64,000 nt of DNA from Mermis nigrescens (GCA_036768485.1 JAVLUZ010000724.1:186001-250000), one strand, 5' to 3'. Numbered from the stretch's first letter, positions 35,370 through 48,379 are shown. Numbers and translations: made by a program. Notes: a model not told the origin generated them from the letters alone.

Positions 35370-35757
35370 AGCAAACTTCTTTACACTCAATACAGAGTCA
35401 GATATAGGGGTTCAAATTTTACACTCTAGTGGATGGTATCGAAAGCAGGTTTTGTCTAAGATTTCTCTGCCAACTTCTCCGGTTATAAGTCGGGACAAAA
35501 TCAGGGGTGTAACATTGGGCAGAAAAACACGTTTTCTTCCTTTTTTGATTGGTCAATATCTCAAATTAGGATTGAAATGGATTTTTTCGCACACAAACGT
35601 ACTAAGATTTAACGGCTATAAACTGGCATAACCTGAATTTCTTTACACTAAATGCGGAATAGGGTTCAGATTTTTATTGTTTACAATGTGGTGGATGGTG
35701 GAAAAATGGGTTTTTTGTCCCTTATTTTGTTTGCCGATTTCTCCGTTTAGAAGTCTT
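35370..35757 (+). repeat. R3-derived fragment
   Basis: It carries the R3 blocks CTTTACACTCAATACAGA, TTTACACTCTAGTGGATGGT, TCTCCGGTTATAAGTCGGGAC and GGGTTTTTTGTCCCTTATTTTGTTTGCC in the same order as near 6.4-6.8 kb. It ends beside GCGACCTGGAAGCCAT, a phrase also found inside the R8 copy at 17669. Confidence 0.6.
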
Positions 35758-35759
35758 AG

Positions 35760-37880
35760 CGACCTGGAAGCCATATTTTATAGATAACTTTTATTTTTTT
35801 GCATAAATTCAAAAAAATTTTTGGCGCTACGCATCTGGAACTTTAACAGAATTAGCTCCAAGTTCACACATATAGGAAATAGCGTAAAGTCTGTGAACTT
35901 CGTTTTGTTCGAATTTCACCAACTTTCTGTCGCTCTACACCGGATTTTAGTCTAGACCTAAAGATTTTAAAACATATTTCCACAGAAAAATTGCCTGAAG
36001 TGAATATATTTTTATGAAAAATTTGTTCTAGAAATTTATTTGAGCATAGTTGACAATGTGAAATGGCGAAAAATGCTACTCTTTACGTGAATAGCGGATT
36101 TCTGACCTATTTTTTGACTGAATTCGCAAAAGTGCGAAAATACTGGATAAACCACTGATTGCTACGGAGGGATTATAACCATATATGATCCTGGGACGTG
36201 GGGGTTTGGAAGGTTTTCACCTCCCCCAGAAAGATTAGCACCCTTCTCCAAAATTGTTTAACCCCCCCGTTGCGAATGTCGCAAGTATATGATATGAATT
36301 ATAATATAAGAATATAGTTATCATATTTAAAGATACAGTAATCGTACTAATTATTTATTCCAGTAACTTTTTAAAGTTTCAAAATGGCTTTTACTCTCGA
36401 TTTGAATATTGAAGGTTCATTATTACGTTTTCTTTTGAATTTTTAATAACGTGCGAGTTGATAGCAAAAAAGCACTTGCAGCAAAATTAACATAAACGGA
36501 TTACAATCGTCAAAAATCGTTTCCAGCTAATCAAAATGCAGTTCAGCAAACATAGACCTTGCCGTTAGGACTTTGCGAATAAGTAATAAGTTATCGTCAT
36601 ATTAGCATTTTTTGGGTGAAATAATAATTAGGTATGGTTGCATCAAATTCTAATCATTAATTACGTATTTAGCTTAATTTTCGCTAATATATACTCCAGT
36701 TATTACACATTTTCGTCATTCGCCACTGGACTATCGTAAAAATTATTTTATTATGTGCCACGCCCACAAGTGCCGAACAAAGCCGGCCTGAAGACTATAG
36801 GAAGGGTGACTTGACCATTAGTGGTTACTTAAGTTAGAGAATCTAAGATGAAGTTGAGATCTAGGATAATAAAATTTATCCTAAAATAATTCTTTTTGTC
36901 GTGAACAGTGAGTGGATTAGAACCCACATCGGTGAAATTCACTGTCAGAAATAGAATCAAAAGTGAATCGTTTGCGACACCTTCCTCCCCCATAATTGGC
37001 GATTTTTTAAAAGTTCTTTGACATTTTCTAAAAATTTATAGAAAATATGCTTTTTTAAGCGTTTTTAGCTATCTATTCGCTCAAAAGTGGCAAACATCCG
37101 GCGCTTCGCGCCATTTTACTCGTGTTTTGACTATAATTTGTTCAAATTGTTCCGACTTTTTTAATTTTTATCGAAATTTGCGTATGTTTTTATGCTCAAG
37201 AAAAATAGAGCATCATCAGAAACGCTAAAAAACCATGTTTTCGACGCGCGCCTACCATTTTCGGACTAAAAAAGGCACTTTCATCACTTTCATCACCTTC
37301 CCGTAGAATTCTCATGCTGTGCATGTATGGTGATAACTCATTTGCAAAATCCTCAATGTTTTCTGTCGTAATCTTGTGTTATAGTGAAGAATCCTGGGAA
37401 GGGTATCTGACAAGGCAAGGCAAAAATCGTGGAAAGCGTAAAAAATACAAATCTTAAAGGTCTGCCTGATTTTGGGCAGCTTAGACTTGGCTCCTTTCAC
37501 GTCCAACGCCCAAGTATGTTAGACGCCAGAACTCGTTATAGCAACGACTCGGGATGGCTATGATGTTGGGATGGGAGACAATGAAAAATGAAAACCATAG
37601 CCGATAAAGGGGAATTCAGCTGATTTGGGGGGTCAGTAAGTGAGCTTTTTCTGGGCCGAAATAATATAAAAACTAGAACCTATAAATGCTAAACTAGTGT
37701 TCTTATTACGTTATCTGCAAGTACTTTGAAAATAATCGATTTTTATTTTCATTTTCGGCCTTCGCTTTGACACGTTTAACTTTGACACTTTCGACACGTT
37801 TTTTTCCAGAAAAATTTCCATCTTTTTATTCTCGTAGGTCTACTAGTCTTGACACGGAAACCCCAACTTGCATGTCTAGA
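35760..37880. other. No gene seen; possible tRNA-like remnant at ~36900-36960
   Basis: On the minus strand GATGTGGGTTCTAATCCACTC near 36910-36935 resembles the 3' half of a tRNA or a SINE B box. An R1-like G/C-rich fragment lies at 36185-36270. No coding sequence is supported. Confidence 0.3.
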
Positions 37881-37886
37881 CACGAC

Positions 37887-38170
37887 CAAACATGCATGTG
37901 GGAGATTGGGGGCATAGACCCCCAGAATGGAAAAATGATAAGTTATCCGGGGAGAATGAGGCAAACTGGAGGTTGAAAATAGATAGTTAACTGAAGATTT
38001 TCTTCTTATTGCTAGACGTTGACCAGAAACTATGGAATAATGTACTTTTAAGGCTATTTCAACATTTGTACCAGTCTCAGAGGTCATTTTAGCGCAAAAA
38101 TGCACTGCTTTTTGAACCTATTCTATGTAGGTCGATTGACCCACCAGATCGGCTAAGCTCTGCATCTATG
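37887..38170 (+). mobile_element. R2 MITE, 284 bp
   Basis: The element starts CAAACATGCATGTGGGAG and ends AGCTCTGCATCTATG, flanked by an exact 8-bp duplication GACACGAC (37879-37886 and 38171-38178). The interior holds GGGGGCATAGACCCCCAGAATGG, like the R1 C-rich block, then a distinct body shared with 42705-42990. The duplication length again fits hAT. Confidence 0.8.
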
Positions 38171-38179
38171 GACACGACC

Positions 38180-40360
38180 CCAAAACTTTGTGGCTCCTAG
38201 CTCGAAGTAAGGCAGCCAGCCACTGTCCTAATTCGATATGCATTATACTCGTACCATAATACTTTCTTATCCCATACTTTTTCTTAGTGCTTTTTGGGCT
38301 TTCGTATAATTATATAAGGCATGATCGTAAAATTACGCAAGGAAATTTTTGTACTAGTTTTGCCTCATTATTATCCATTTTTATTTCAAGCTAATTAGAA
38401 AGTCATTGATCAATCATTGCCTCGTTGAGGTTTTTGCAGTCTTTCGGTCTCGGCAAGGAAAAACACTGACCATTGTACGATCCATTCCTCAATGCTTGCG
38501 TGCGACATCAATATAGTACTGAAATTTGGATAGTCTTGGAAAGTTTCCTTTTAACATGCAAATGTACCGCATTTGATATATTATGTGCACTGTATAACTA
38601 AAAGGATTTGTTTGTGCTATTTTAATCTTACTTTAATGAAAATGATCGTATATTTTTCGTCAACCGTATTATTAATTATGTTATTATCAACCGTATTATT
38701 AATTATTAGTATTAATTAATTAAATTAATTATCTTTTTCATTCCCAAATACATTTGATTAATCTCTTCGATTAAATGATTGAGGATTTAGAGCATTTGAT
38801 TCTTCGTTTGCGTATAAATTGAATGCGTTTTTTGATTCTTAAGATTCTTCATTTCAGTTAAATTAGTTTTTTAGTGAACGTATTAAGTTGTTTTTAGCTT
38901 TATCTTATAGCGGGCATAAATTATCTTGTATTTTGTTAATTAATGCTCACAAATTTTATGTTCTAGCTACCGAAAATTCTCTTTTATCTGAATTTCTATT
39001 TCAGCTTGTGTCTATCTGTTTTTATTGTTATAGGATCGTTTTAAGATTTTTAAAAATTGCGGGTTCTTTTTCTGAATTCCAAACTTACCTTTTACGATAG
39101 CTACACTAACATTTCTGCTCATTTTCATTTTTCGTGTTTTTTTATTCTTTTCTACTTGCGTTAATCATACTTCGTCTTTGCCGATAAGTAAAATACGCCT
39201 GGACAAGGCTGGCCGAAGGAATTATCGTTTTTCATTGAATCGCATTTAACTCTGGTTTAGATTTGGGAACGTAGAGCGCATGAATAGCTTCCTAAAAATG
39301 TATTACATGTGCCATATTTGCTCCTGGGACGTGAAAATTGCAAAGACAAAATATGGCCCGTTTTTGCCCCCCGTTTCTGATTTTCTAGTATTCTCTGCCC
39401 GGAGCGAAAAATAAATTTTTAAAAAAATGCTATTAACAAGCTCTACATTCTTAAGTCAAAAGCCGAGACTCTCTTTGACTGTATGACAAACAAAAATGAT
39501 TTAGAAAAGATGATAAATGTGAATAGTACCAGCCCTACACCTGGATAGCGAATTAAAGGATTAAAAACGCATATTAGACTTAAGAATTTTTATTTAGTTT
39601 CTAGTTTTTTGTCGCATTTCATAGGGAAGTAAGAAATTGCTCAATATTGTTTCCATCTCACTAATTTTATTGTCGAAACTTTAAATTTATTCCATCTGAG
39701 CTAAACGTTTAGTTAATCTTTGCTACTTATTTTACAATTAGGTACATACTACATTCGTGTAAGTTTTCAAACAATTTTAATGACTCGAAGTTCGTAATTC
39801 TGTAAGAAATATTTTCTCCAGATAAGCAGTAATTCTTAAAAAAGTTCACAAAAATCTAAAAATCAATAAGCAAATATCTTGATTAAAATAAACTTCAAAA
39901 ATAAGGATATGAGCTGAAATTACAGGAATAAAAAAATATTACATAATTTTTTTTAGATTCGTTCGAGTTTTTTAGATTTGGGGATCATTGCATCTGTAGT
40001 ATTTAAGCAAAAATGACTGATTGGGTTAATTACATTTCGCTCTTTGGAATATAACAATAAACGCAATTATTTATAGTCTTTAATGACATTACTGAAGTAC
40101 GAGGCTTGAAATTTAAATGTTTTTAAAGAATCGGTTTTCGAAACATCGTATGTCAGTTTGATTGCGTAAATCAACCGAGAGTTTATCAAAAAAAACTGTT
40201 CGAGAATCGGCCCTCTAGCATTTAGCAATTCCATACCGAAACGAATTACAGGTCAGTATTTGGAAAATTGGGAAGAGAATGATTAAGTTTTATTTTGAAC
40301 GCAGCAATGAATATACAAATAACTATTGAAAACAATAGAGAGAAGATGTGGAGAATTCGC
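38180..40360. other. No gene seen
   Basis: Very A+T-rich DNA, with TTAATTAATTA runs at about 38670-38735. No repeat ends, RNA genes or credible exons are identified. Confidence 0.4.
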
Positions 40361-40367
40361 TTCGGTC

Positions 40368-40652
40368 CACTGGGCATGGTTGGGGGTTAGAGTTTTGGAG
40401 GTATGCACCCCCTATAAGGCCGATTACACCCCTCCCCAGAAACCAAAATAACCCATCCCCCGGAATTAAATCTTTTGAAATTTTTTTTGTTTTTCTCGCA
40501 ATTTTTTGATGCCAATGGATAGTGCTCGATGAGAAACGTTGAAAAATGGTGTTTTTCGCCCCGCACCACCATTCTCAAGACCATTTTTTGCCCTTTGAAA
40601 AATGTTGCAGCCACCCATACCCCCGCCAGAATTTCGGTGCTGCCCACCTGAG
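40368..40652 (+). mobile_element. R1 MITE, 285 bp
   Basis: It starts CACTGGGCATGG and ends GCTGCCCACCTGAG, with an exact 8-bp duplication CTTCGGTC (40360-40367 and 40653-40660). All R1 internal blocks are present. Confidence 0.88.
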
Positions 40653-41072
40653 CTTCGGTCCGGTTTCCTTGACTAGTCGCATTTTCGGACCTTTTGAACA
40701 ATTTCCCTGCCAGCGTTTTTCGAGAGACGAAATAAAGATACAGTAATCAAATTTTAGGTTTGAATGATTACAACCTTTATTGACTTCTGCACAAAAAATT
40801 AGCAAAATACGACGTTAGCTCGTTGTATGTAAAGTTTCGTTACTACAGCTATTATGGATCGGCTAAAAAACGATGGCGAGAAAATTGTCACAAAAGGTCC
40901 GCATTTTCTTCCCTTCGACATGGGTTTTCCCTAAGACGAATATTTATCTGACGTGTGAGCGAAATAAAAAAATCAGTAGTAGGGTTAAAAAACAAATTTG
41001 TCGTCGAGTATAATTATTTCTAATGAGACAAATGAAATAAATATCTATAACTAAAAACAGCACTATAAACTA

Positions 41073-41231
41073 TAGTCTGTTTCAATCACGTTCGGTCCTA
41101 AATTTTCAAACTATCGCCGACCTAGCAGATTGCTAATACAGCATTGATCAGATATGAAATTATCGTAACCCTCAGCTTACTACCGATGAAAATTCTAAAA
41201 ATTTATGCACGAACTTATGTGAAACAGACTA
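41073..41231. mobile_element. R7 MITE with TA duplication, copy 3
   Basis: Ends TAGTCTGTTTC and GAAACAGACTA, each next to TA (41071-41072 and 41232-41233). Subterminal CACGTTCGGTCCTAAATTTT pairs with AAAATTTATGCACGAACTTATG, extending the inverted repeat imperfectly. Confidence 0.82.
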
Positions 41232-41239
41232 TAAGGAAC

Positions 41240-42700
41240 AACAAAGACTGTAAATGGGGTTTCAATAATATGATAAAGCGAACAGGCTAGATTCACTTGG
41301 CATATGACATAACGGCACTAAGATTGAAAGATAAAATGATACCAAAGGAGTTTGAACGGATTTTTTGTTGTAAAAACGTTTTCATATTTTCGATTGGACT
41401 TTTTTAATGAAAACCATCGAAAGAAAATAGAAGTGAAACTTTTTTAGCGAGAAAAATGTCTGTCAAATGTAGGTAGGTATTTATTCCACGAGGAAAAGGT
41501 TATTTCTGCCTAAACAATCAACCCGTCTCTTCCCACGGTCCCAGATTTCGTTTTTCAAACAGCGCACCAGCGCTTTGATCTTTGATCACACACGGTAAAC
41601 ATACAATTTGTATGTTTTGTAGACGGTCACATGAAGAGTGCTGTAATGTCAATTCATTATCAGTATGTCAAGACGTATTTTTAGTATAAATTTGCTTTTT
41701 TGGCTGGGTTGCTGAAAAGTCGAATTGCACACTTAAAATTGCATCTTGCATGCAACTTTCCGTAAAGCATGTTTAGGTCTCGAAGCGGGAATAGGAGTTT
41801 CCAGCTTAAGAAATATTTCTGGTAAAACTGACTTGCCAAATCATGTAAAATCCATAAACACAGCTAGAAAGAATCTCATTTCCTTTAGTCGCTCAGAAGC
41901 TTAGATATCTGCGAAAAAAACCTAAATGTGATCAAATATCTAACGGTCGGATGTACGAGGGTTAGTACCTAAGGCCGTACCTTTTTTGACAGAAAATAAT
42001 TCACGTTACAAAGCAATCTTCAATTTTTTCTCACTATTTGAGTTTTTGGATCAACGTTTCTTCTTCATTCAACATAGCAAACACAATAGGATATGCATAC
42101 TAAAAATTTGACTCTGCTTCCTTATACTCCATGAGCAAATTTTATGTGCGACATCAGACATGCTGCACAATGATTTGAGGTTGAAGTTTGCAACTCCTAG
42201 AGTAAGGGAAAACTTTCTATTAGGATACAGAACTAAGTCTAAACAGGACTAAATTGGAAAATCAAAAGAAATCAAAGATCATCTACCTACTTGTAAATTA
42301 AGAGATTTTTTAGACGTTTTAGCATTTCCACACTATTTAAGTCCATTATTAGGTAGGTACTACCCACCTACTCAACAAAGCGTCTGGTCAACCACAGACT
42401 GGGTAGACCGGTCACTGACCTGAGTGCTGCCGTTAGTCAGTGTTCTGTTGGTATGAAATATGAGCTCGCACCAGATTAGTGCTCAACCAAAAAAAGAAAT
42501 TACGCTATTTGAAGCATCGTCAAAAAGGAAGAGAATTTAAAATAGTTCAGAGTTTGATGAGTGCTTAAGTGCCCACTGTAAACGAAGAGCAACCAAAGAT
42601 TGTGGGTCTGATCGGACAAAATCGTCACAAAGGACACCAACAGTTCAATTCTGGAGGTCTTCCAGATTCTCGAGGGGTCCAGCCACAATCATGTTTATGT
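41240..42700. other. No gene seen
   Basis: A+T-rich with no clear repeat ends. Open frames are short and lack recognisable domains. Confidence 0.35.
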
Positions 42701-42704
42701 ATGG

Positions 42705-42990
42705 TGGCCACTAGACATGGGCTGGGATACGATAGATCTAGATCCCCCAATGGAAAAATGAGAAATTTCCCGGGACAGTTGAAACAAAATGAAGGCCAAA
42801 AGTACAGAAGATGAAAAATTTAAAATTTTCTTCTAAAGTGCTTGGATTTGACTATAAACTCGTAGGATTACGTACTTACAATGCTATTTTAGCTTTTATA
42901 CCAATTTGTTAAGTCATTTCGGTCCAAAACAGGCTCAATATTTGACTCCCCGCAGATCAGCTGACACCCCAGATTGACCATACAGTGCAT
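42705..42990 (+). mobile_element. R2-related MITE, diverged
   Basis: It shares CCCCCAATGGAAAAATGA, TTCCCGGGACAG.TGA and the right-hand block CAGATCAGCTGACACC with the R2 copy at 37887-38170. The ends are decayed and no convincing duplication is seen. Confidence 0.5.
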
Positions 42991-43712
42991 CCACGGTGCC
43001 CACTTAAAATGCATTATGCATTTCTTTCTATGAGAATTATTCCGTATTGCCCGAATGTCATTGTTTTTGATTCCTTCCACTAAAAATTTATTGTTGGTGT
43101 AGTCCAATAAAAATATTGACTAAAGAACAAGAAGCATTGAGTTTTCTATTCCTGAACAATTTTTTTTAAATTTAGTCTCTTCGATTTTATGCTTCATTGG
43201 TTTTATTCGTTGCGTAATATTCAGTTTCACCTTTTTTCTCAAAATTTTTGATTGAAAATGGATTTTTCCAAAAATAAATGTATGTATATTCGTTGAAAAT
43301 TTCCCTTCCTTAAGGCTATTTTTCTACTAAGCGTATCATTTTTCCCCTCGGAGTGGTCTAAAAAGTTTAAGTACGTGTACTGTTGCAATCCGTTAGAGCT
43401 TGCTTATCTCATTCTTCAAAAACAGACTAACCTTAATGGATAAATCAGAAATTTGGCTAATCATCGCTGTGTCGCCGCGAAATGAAGCACGGCATTTAGA
43501 ATTGCTCAATACAAAATTTTTTATGCTGCGACTATTTTGGCTTGAAACTGAGACTGATTTCGTAAGAATTATCTGACTATATAAGTCGTGATATAAGTAG
43601 AAAAACTATAGTCTTTCAATCAAGAACTTTTCAAAGCTCAATTTCCTGTTATTTGTCATATTTTTAAAGTAGTCATTCAGTTAGAAATCATCTACGTTAC
43701 ATATGTTTTGAC

Positions 43713-43963
43713 CATATCTGGGCGTGAGGGGGAAGGGGGTTAGGGGGTATGCACCCCCAGGAATTAAAATACCCCCTTCCAAAAAAATTCAATTTTCGAA
43801 AATTTTTTCTGTTTTTTATCGCAATTTTTTGATGTCAATGGATAGTTTTCAATGAGAAACGTTGAAACAATGGTGTTTTTTCGCCATACCACTATTTTTG
43901 AGGCTATTTTTTGACTGTTGGAAAAATCTTGCACCCCCAGAACTTTGGTGCCACCCACCTAAG
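43713..43963 (+). mobile_element. R1 MITE, 251 bp
   Basis: It starts CATATCTGGGCGTG and ends CCACCCACCTAAG, with an exact 8-bp duplication GTTTTGAC (43705-43712 and 43964-43971). Full internal structure. Confidence 0.9.
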
Positions 43964-43979
43964 GTTTTGACCAGAACAA

Positions 43980-45125
43980 ATTATGGTGGAACTTTGCAAC
44001 AAAAGTGCCGAAGCTAGGTTACGAGTATAATACTTTTTGTTTTATAATTATGAAATAGATAATCAAGGAGTTAAACATTCACCAAAGTTAGTCTGGTTTA
44101 ATAAGCCACATTTTTTCGGAATAATTACTTTTATAGAAATCTCAACTTTTTTATTACGAAAATATTTAGCGATTTAAGTAATCTATAATTCTATATTCTA
44201 TTACAGGAAAGATGACTGTTTGTGAAGATTCTTTGAGGACCATATTATATCATTTGGATCACAAATAACTAGTGGAAAGATGCTTGAAATTTTAGCTGTT
44301 CTCAGAAATAATCTTTCGTGCATCACGCCCGGGCAAATTACACATATTGTTTTGGTGTCAGGTTTATACTGAAAACATTGCGGCTAGTTTCTTTTCTTTT
44401 CATATTCTAATCAACGTCTATGACGAAAGCAAATTAATTGAAAAATTAATTATTTATATATAAATTAACACCGGAAATTACTGTATTCTTTAAACCATTT
44501 GTACGCGTAAATATAGCACACAAAATTTCAGAACATCATATGTACATAAGCCACTTTTTCGAATCAATAATTTCAACTTCCCAGAAACCGCAAAAACTCC
44601 CGCAAATGGCAGTTTCAGAGGCGGCGTTTCCATTTATTTGACGAAGTTGGTTAAAATCTCAGGTTTTAATGATTAATATCCCAGTGTTGAAGAACAGAAA
44701 ATAAGATTTATTTCACGCCACTCTATTTTTCATGTGCTTGCCATTTCTAATGAAGAATATGTAGTAATGAGAATTTGGAAAGAAATATAAGGTGATCCTT
44801 GAATGCAAATTCGAACATCTTTTAAAAGTTCTACCCCGATTCTGTTTCAAAATTTCTTTTGTTCATTGAGATGATTCGAAAGCATCAACAAATCAAACAA
44901 TCGGAGCGAAGCGAAGGGGGCGCATTTGTGGATCATTGACTAACATTTTAAACTTGGCGGCCGCTTCCTTGATGTGATCTGTAAAATTCCTTTGAGCTTT
45001 TTATAGATATGTGATTCAAAGATATAATATAGCCAATTAGTAAAAGGCGACAGCTTTTTAACATCTGATTCGCTAATCGTCGAATGAGCTTTGCACATAT
45101 TTAACATGAAACAAACGATCGGCTT
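43980..45125. other. No gene seen
   Basis: A+T-rich sequence without recognisable genes or repeat ends. Confidence 0.35.
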
Positions 45126-45129
45126 CCTT

Positions 45130-45190
45130 AAATAGTCACGCGGTGAACGCTCGCCCCTTATAGGGAGATAACGAGTTCGAGTTCAACCGC
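45130..45190 (+). repeat. tRNA-like sequence (SINE head or tRNA relic)
   Basis: TAGTCACGCGGTGAACGCTC resembles a pol III A box and GAGTTCGAGTTCAACC a B box, with spacing like a tRNA. A possible anticodon arm (TCGCC / GGGAGA) is imperfect and no acceptor stem closes. It is more likely a SINE remnant than a functional tRNA. Confidence 0.4.
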
Positions 45191-45193
45191 TTG

Positions 45194-45651
45194 CAATGGC
45201 GGATACAGGATTTTTCGACAGGATAGAGGGCATTTTCCTGATAGTGTCAAAAGTTGTGCTAAAATCATGTTCATACTGCTTGAAACAGTGTTTTTTTACG
45301 TCTTTCGACAGACAGAAGAGTTTTGAATTTTCGAAAAATCGAGCAAAATTAGTACAAAAATCGGCACAAATCACCAGAGAAGACACTCGAGGAATCGTTG
45401 TAGGAAGTAGTAAATTTTCTGTGCTGTACATAAGCTAGTCTTCTGACGTAAATATAAAACTTTTAGAGCGCTAAGAAAGCCATTAATTGTCATTAATGAG
45501 TATTAACCGGCGCGAACCGCCAGAAAAATTCGCAAAATCGGAATAAAAAATGATCAAAATCAAAATATACACATAATTCTCTATTGCGCACAACCATATT
45601 CTGACGACAGGCATAGGGGGCGGCCCCCGCCCTCTTTGAATCCGTTGTTGG
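45194..45651. mobile_element. R8-like MITE, diverged
   Basis: Ends CAATGGCGGATACAGGATTTTT and TTTGAATCCGTTGTTG are an imperfect inverted pair like R8. The flanking 8-mers ACCGCTTG and GTCGCTAG match at 5 of 8 bases. The overlapping opposed open frames of about 80 codons inside are not recognisable. Confidence 0.5.
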
Positions 45652-45772
45652 TCGCTAGGCTTTATCCTACGCAATACACCCGTTTACGCTCACGATGCTT
45701 GCCTTGAAATCAAAACTAGATAAGTGTGCCAAAAGAATATATTAGAAGCCAAATAACGTGCGATAATTCTAA

Positions 45773-46180
45773 AGCCAACCAGATGGCGAGAATGGTGGGT
45801 ACAAAGACTGACCTTAACCCATTAGCAAATTTTTCATGCTGTTGAATCACCTTAACGGTAAAGAGTTCATAGAATTTTAAAACAGAATATAGTGTTAGCG
45901 TGCCTGCCTCTGCCCTGAAAGAAAGCGGTTCGATCTGAGAAGCCGCGTGGCCTTTTTCGTGCAATGCGTGCCATTTATGGTCAATTGAAATCAAAATTGA
46001 AATTACGATGCAGATGCACGATAGGGCTGTCAGGAGTAAAATACTGACTCAGGGGACAACCAGCGAACCACATGGCGCGAGTGGTGGGTGGTAAAGAACA
46101 CCTTTGCCGATTAAGCATATTGTTAATACTTCCGAGTCACCTTACAATAAAAAAGTCGAGAATTTTGAAATAGACATTAG
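45773..46180 (+). repeat. Direct duplication flanking a tRNA-like segment
   Basis: Segment 45773-45890 (CCAACCAGATGGCGAGAATGG..., GAATCACCTTAACGGTAAAG, GAATTTTAAAACAGA) is repeated at about 46060-46180 with similar order and spacing. Between them, at about 45888-45945, TAGTGTTAGCGTGC and GCGGTTCGATC look like pol III A and B boxes. The whole may be a SINE with a duplicated flank or two decayed copies of one element. Confidence 0.4.
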
Positions 46181-46207
46181 GTTGCAAATTATGAAATATA
46201 TATGAAA

Positions 46208-47000
46208 GCAAAGAAAAATGCTCCGATGGAACAAAAAAGATGAATATACTTGGAATTGTGGATTGTTAAGGATGTGAAAGGAGGGGACTAGGAAAAAGTT
46301 ACCTAAAGTCGCAAAGTCTGATAAAAATCACACTTTCAATAAGCAACGCAAAAATCGAAGTATATTCTGCGGCCTCTAAAAAAGTGTCTGTTTTAAATAA
46401 TTTTCAAAGCTTCAGATAAGAGTGTATAAACGAAATCTATAGAATTTACTTTTTTCAAATTGATGGCAAGTAGCTACGCTGACAAGCTTCGTATCCTGAT
46501 TAATATAAAACTAAGTGGTATTGTATTTTAAGTTGTTTTATTTTGTTATGAGTATTATAGCAAGCAAAGCAGGGGCCGATTGATTAGTGCACACAATCGA
46601 TACGGGCAAGCTAGTGTACCCACATTTAGTCTGTTTCAAGTCAACTTAAGCATTTCCTACTGTTTTAAACCAACAATTTCTTCAATTGTCTTGGATGCAT
46701 CGATGTTTGCTATTTCATTCAATTGGCTTAGATAGACTCTTAGTTTACTCAATATCATTTTCCATAGCTACTGCATAGCTAACGTGCTGCTTTTTCAATC
46801 ATTTTTATGGTTAAATATTTATTTCAATCTGTTGGCCGCAGAGTATACTTCGATTTTTGCGTTGCTTAGAGAAAGTGTGATTTTCATCAGATTTTGCGAC
46901 TTTAGTTAGCTTTTTCCTAGTCCCCTCCTTTTACATCCTTAACAATCCACAATTCCAAGTATGTACATCTTTTTTGTTCCATCGGAGCATTTTTCTTTGC
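46208..47000. repeat. Fold-back element with two 167-bp arms
   Basis: The left arm 46208-46374 and right arm 46834-47000 are exact mirror lengths and about 93% identical by eye. Both run from GCAAAGAAAAATGCTCCGATGG through GGAGGGGACTAGGAAAAAG to TCTGCGGCC. The interior of about 460 bp is unique. Related arms occur at 8065-8803, one arm near 24300 and one near 10441. It joins the inverted R3 copy to the right. Confidence 0.8.
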
Positions 47001-48119
47001 TAGTACCCTTTATTGGTTTCATGCCTTAATAATGACAGCAGTCCAAGAACGCGGAGAACAATATTGTTCTTAAGATCAGCATTATCCTTTTTAAACAAGA
47101 CAAGCTAACATTATTTAAACAGATCAAAGTTTTTCAGCATAAACTTTACGCAAATATCAAGTGTAAGCAACACTAACGCTCAGATTTGGAAGTAAAATAA
47201 ATTTGTAGTATAAACTACATATTAACAACAAATGAACAGTGCAAACTTTACACAACTACTAGATGTGCAGAAAACTAACAGTCAGATTCCCAATTCTGAT
47301 TTTACGTAGAATATTTTGATAAAAATTAAGCTCATGCAAGGCTCTAGAACAAAAGTTAATATGCAGTGTAAACTTTACATAACCACAGAGTGTACAGAAT
47401 GTTTCACTCGGATTCGTAATTCTGATATTGCTCAGATATTACGATCAACATTTATTAAAAAATTAGGTCTCACAATGGCCCGAGGACAAATAAATATCAG
47501 ATGTAAACCAATTTACACCACTGTTGATTGCGAACAAACTGGCGCATCATATTTAGTTTTAGGTTCATTTTAAGACTTGAGATTATGTCCAGACTCATAA
47601 CCCGGTACTTGGCAGAAAAAAACAAGACAGAAAGACTTTGACTACCCAATTTTTTTGACTTTACATCTCCCGAAAAAGCTAAATATTGATGTAAACAAAC
47701 GCGATTCGCTGTGACGCGTACCCCTTAGAAAGCACTTTATTTTTATCCTATGAACTAGCCCAACTTCTGAACAGAGAAAGTGGCGAACAAAAAATTGACG
47801 AACACGTATTTTCCACTGTCAACCACATTGTAAACTTCAAAAATTTGAAACTAACGCCCCACTGAGTATAAATAAATTTCGTTCGGGCCAGTTTGTAGCC
47901 CTTTGATTGTAGTACATTTGTATGTGCCAAACTTATGTTCCACAAAATATTTGATATGATTTACCAAACAAAATAAGAAAAAAACCTGTTTTTTCGGCCA
48001 TTTTACACCACAGATTTCGAACTTTACACCCCTATAAACAAGTAAATATTACGTTTTTTAACGCGGCTTGCTTTGACGTGTAGCCCTTAGACGTTACTTT
48101 ATTTTTATTTTATTCAATT
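47001..48119 (-). repeat. R3 copy e, inverted, left part
   Basis: The reverse complement follows R3 copy a from about 8060 back towards 6480. It is cut at 48119 by the 9.7-kb palindromic element and resumes at 57835. Landmarks include TGACGTGTAGCCCTTAGA and TTTTTATTTTATTC just before the break. Confidence 0.75.
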
Positions 48120-48244
48120 TATCCTAAGTAGTTAACCGTGTTTCCCTAGGGGCAACGCTTTAACATATCCTATGTTATAGAATAGGCGGAGGGGCTCAGA
48201 ATCTGCTCCCTGGCTTTTCTCAGAGAGCAATGATGTAGCATAGG

Positions 48245-48365
48245 CTGTGTCGTAGCATAAGGAGGGAGGGGCGCGCGCCAGCCCAGGGCCAGGGGAAGGG
48301 AAATTTCATTGGGGGAAATTCCCTTGGGGGAAATTTCTCTGGGGAAAATAAATCAAGAACCAGCG
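48245..48365 (+). repeat. GC-rich outer end, left arm
   Basis: GGAGGGAGGGGCGCGCGCCAGCCC is followed by a run of AAATTTCC-TGGGG units. The inverted counterparts are at 57585-57700 (outer right) and 52865-52945 and 53165-53275 (both inner ends). Four copies in all mark the ends of the two half-units. Confidence 0.8.
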
Positions 48366-48379
48366 GTCGGATTGGGCTG

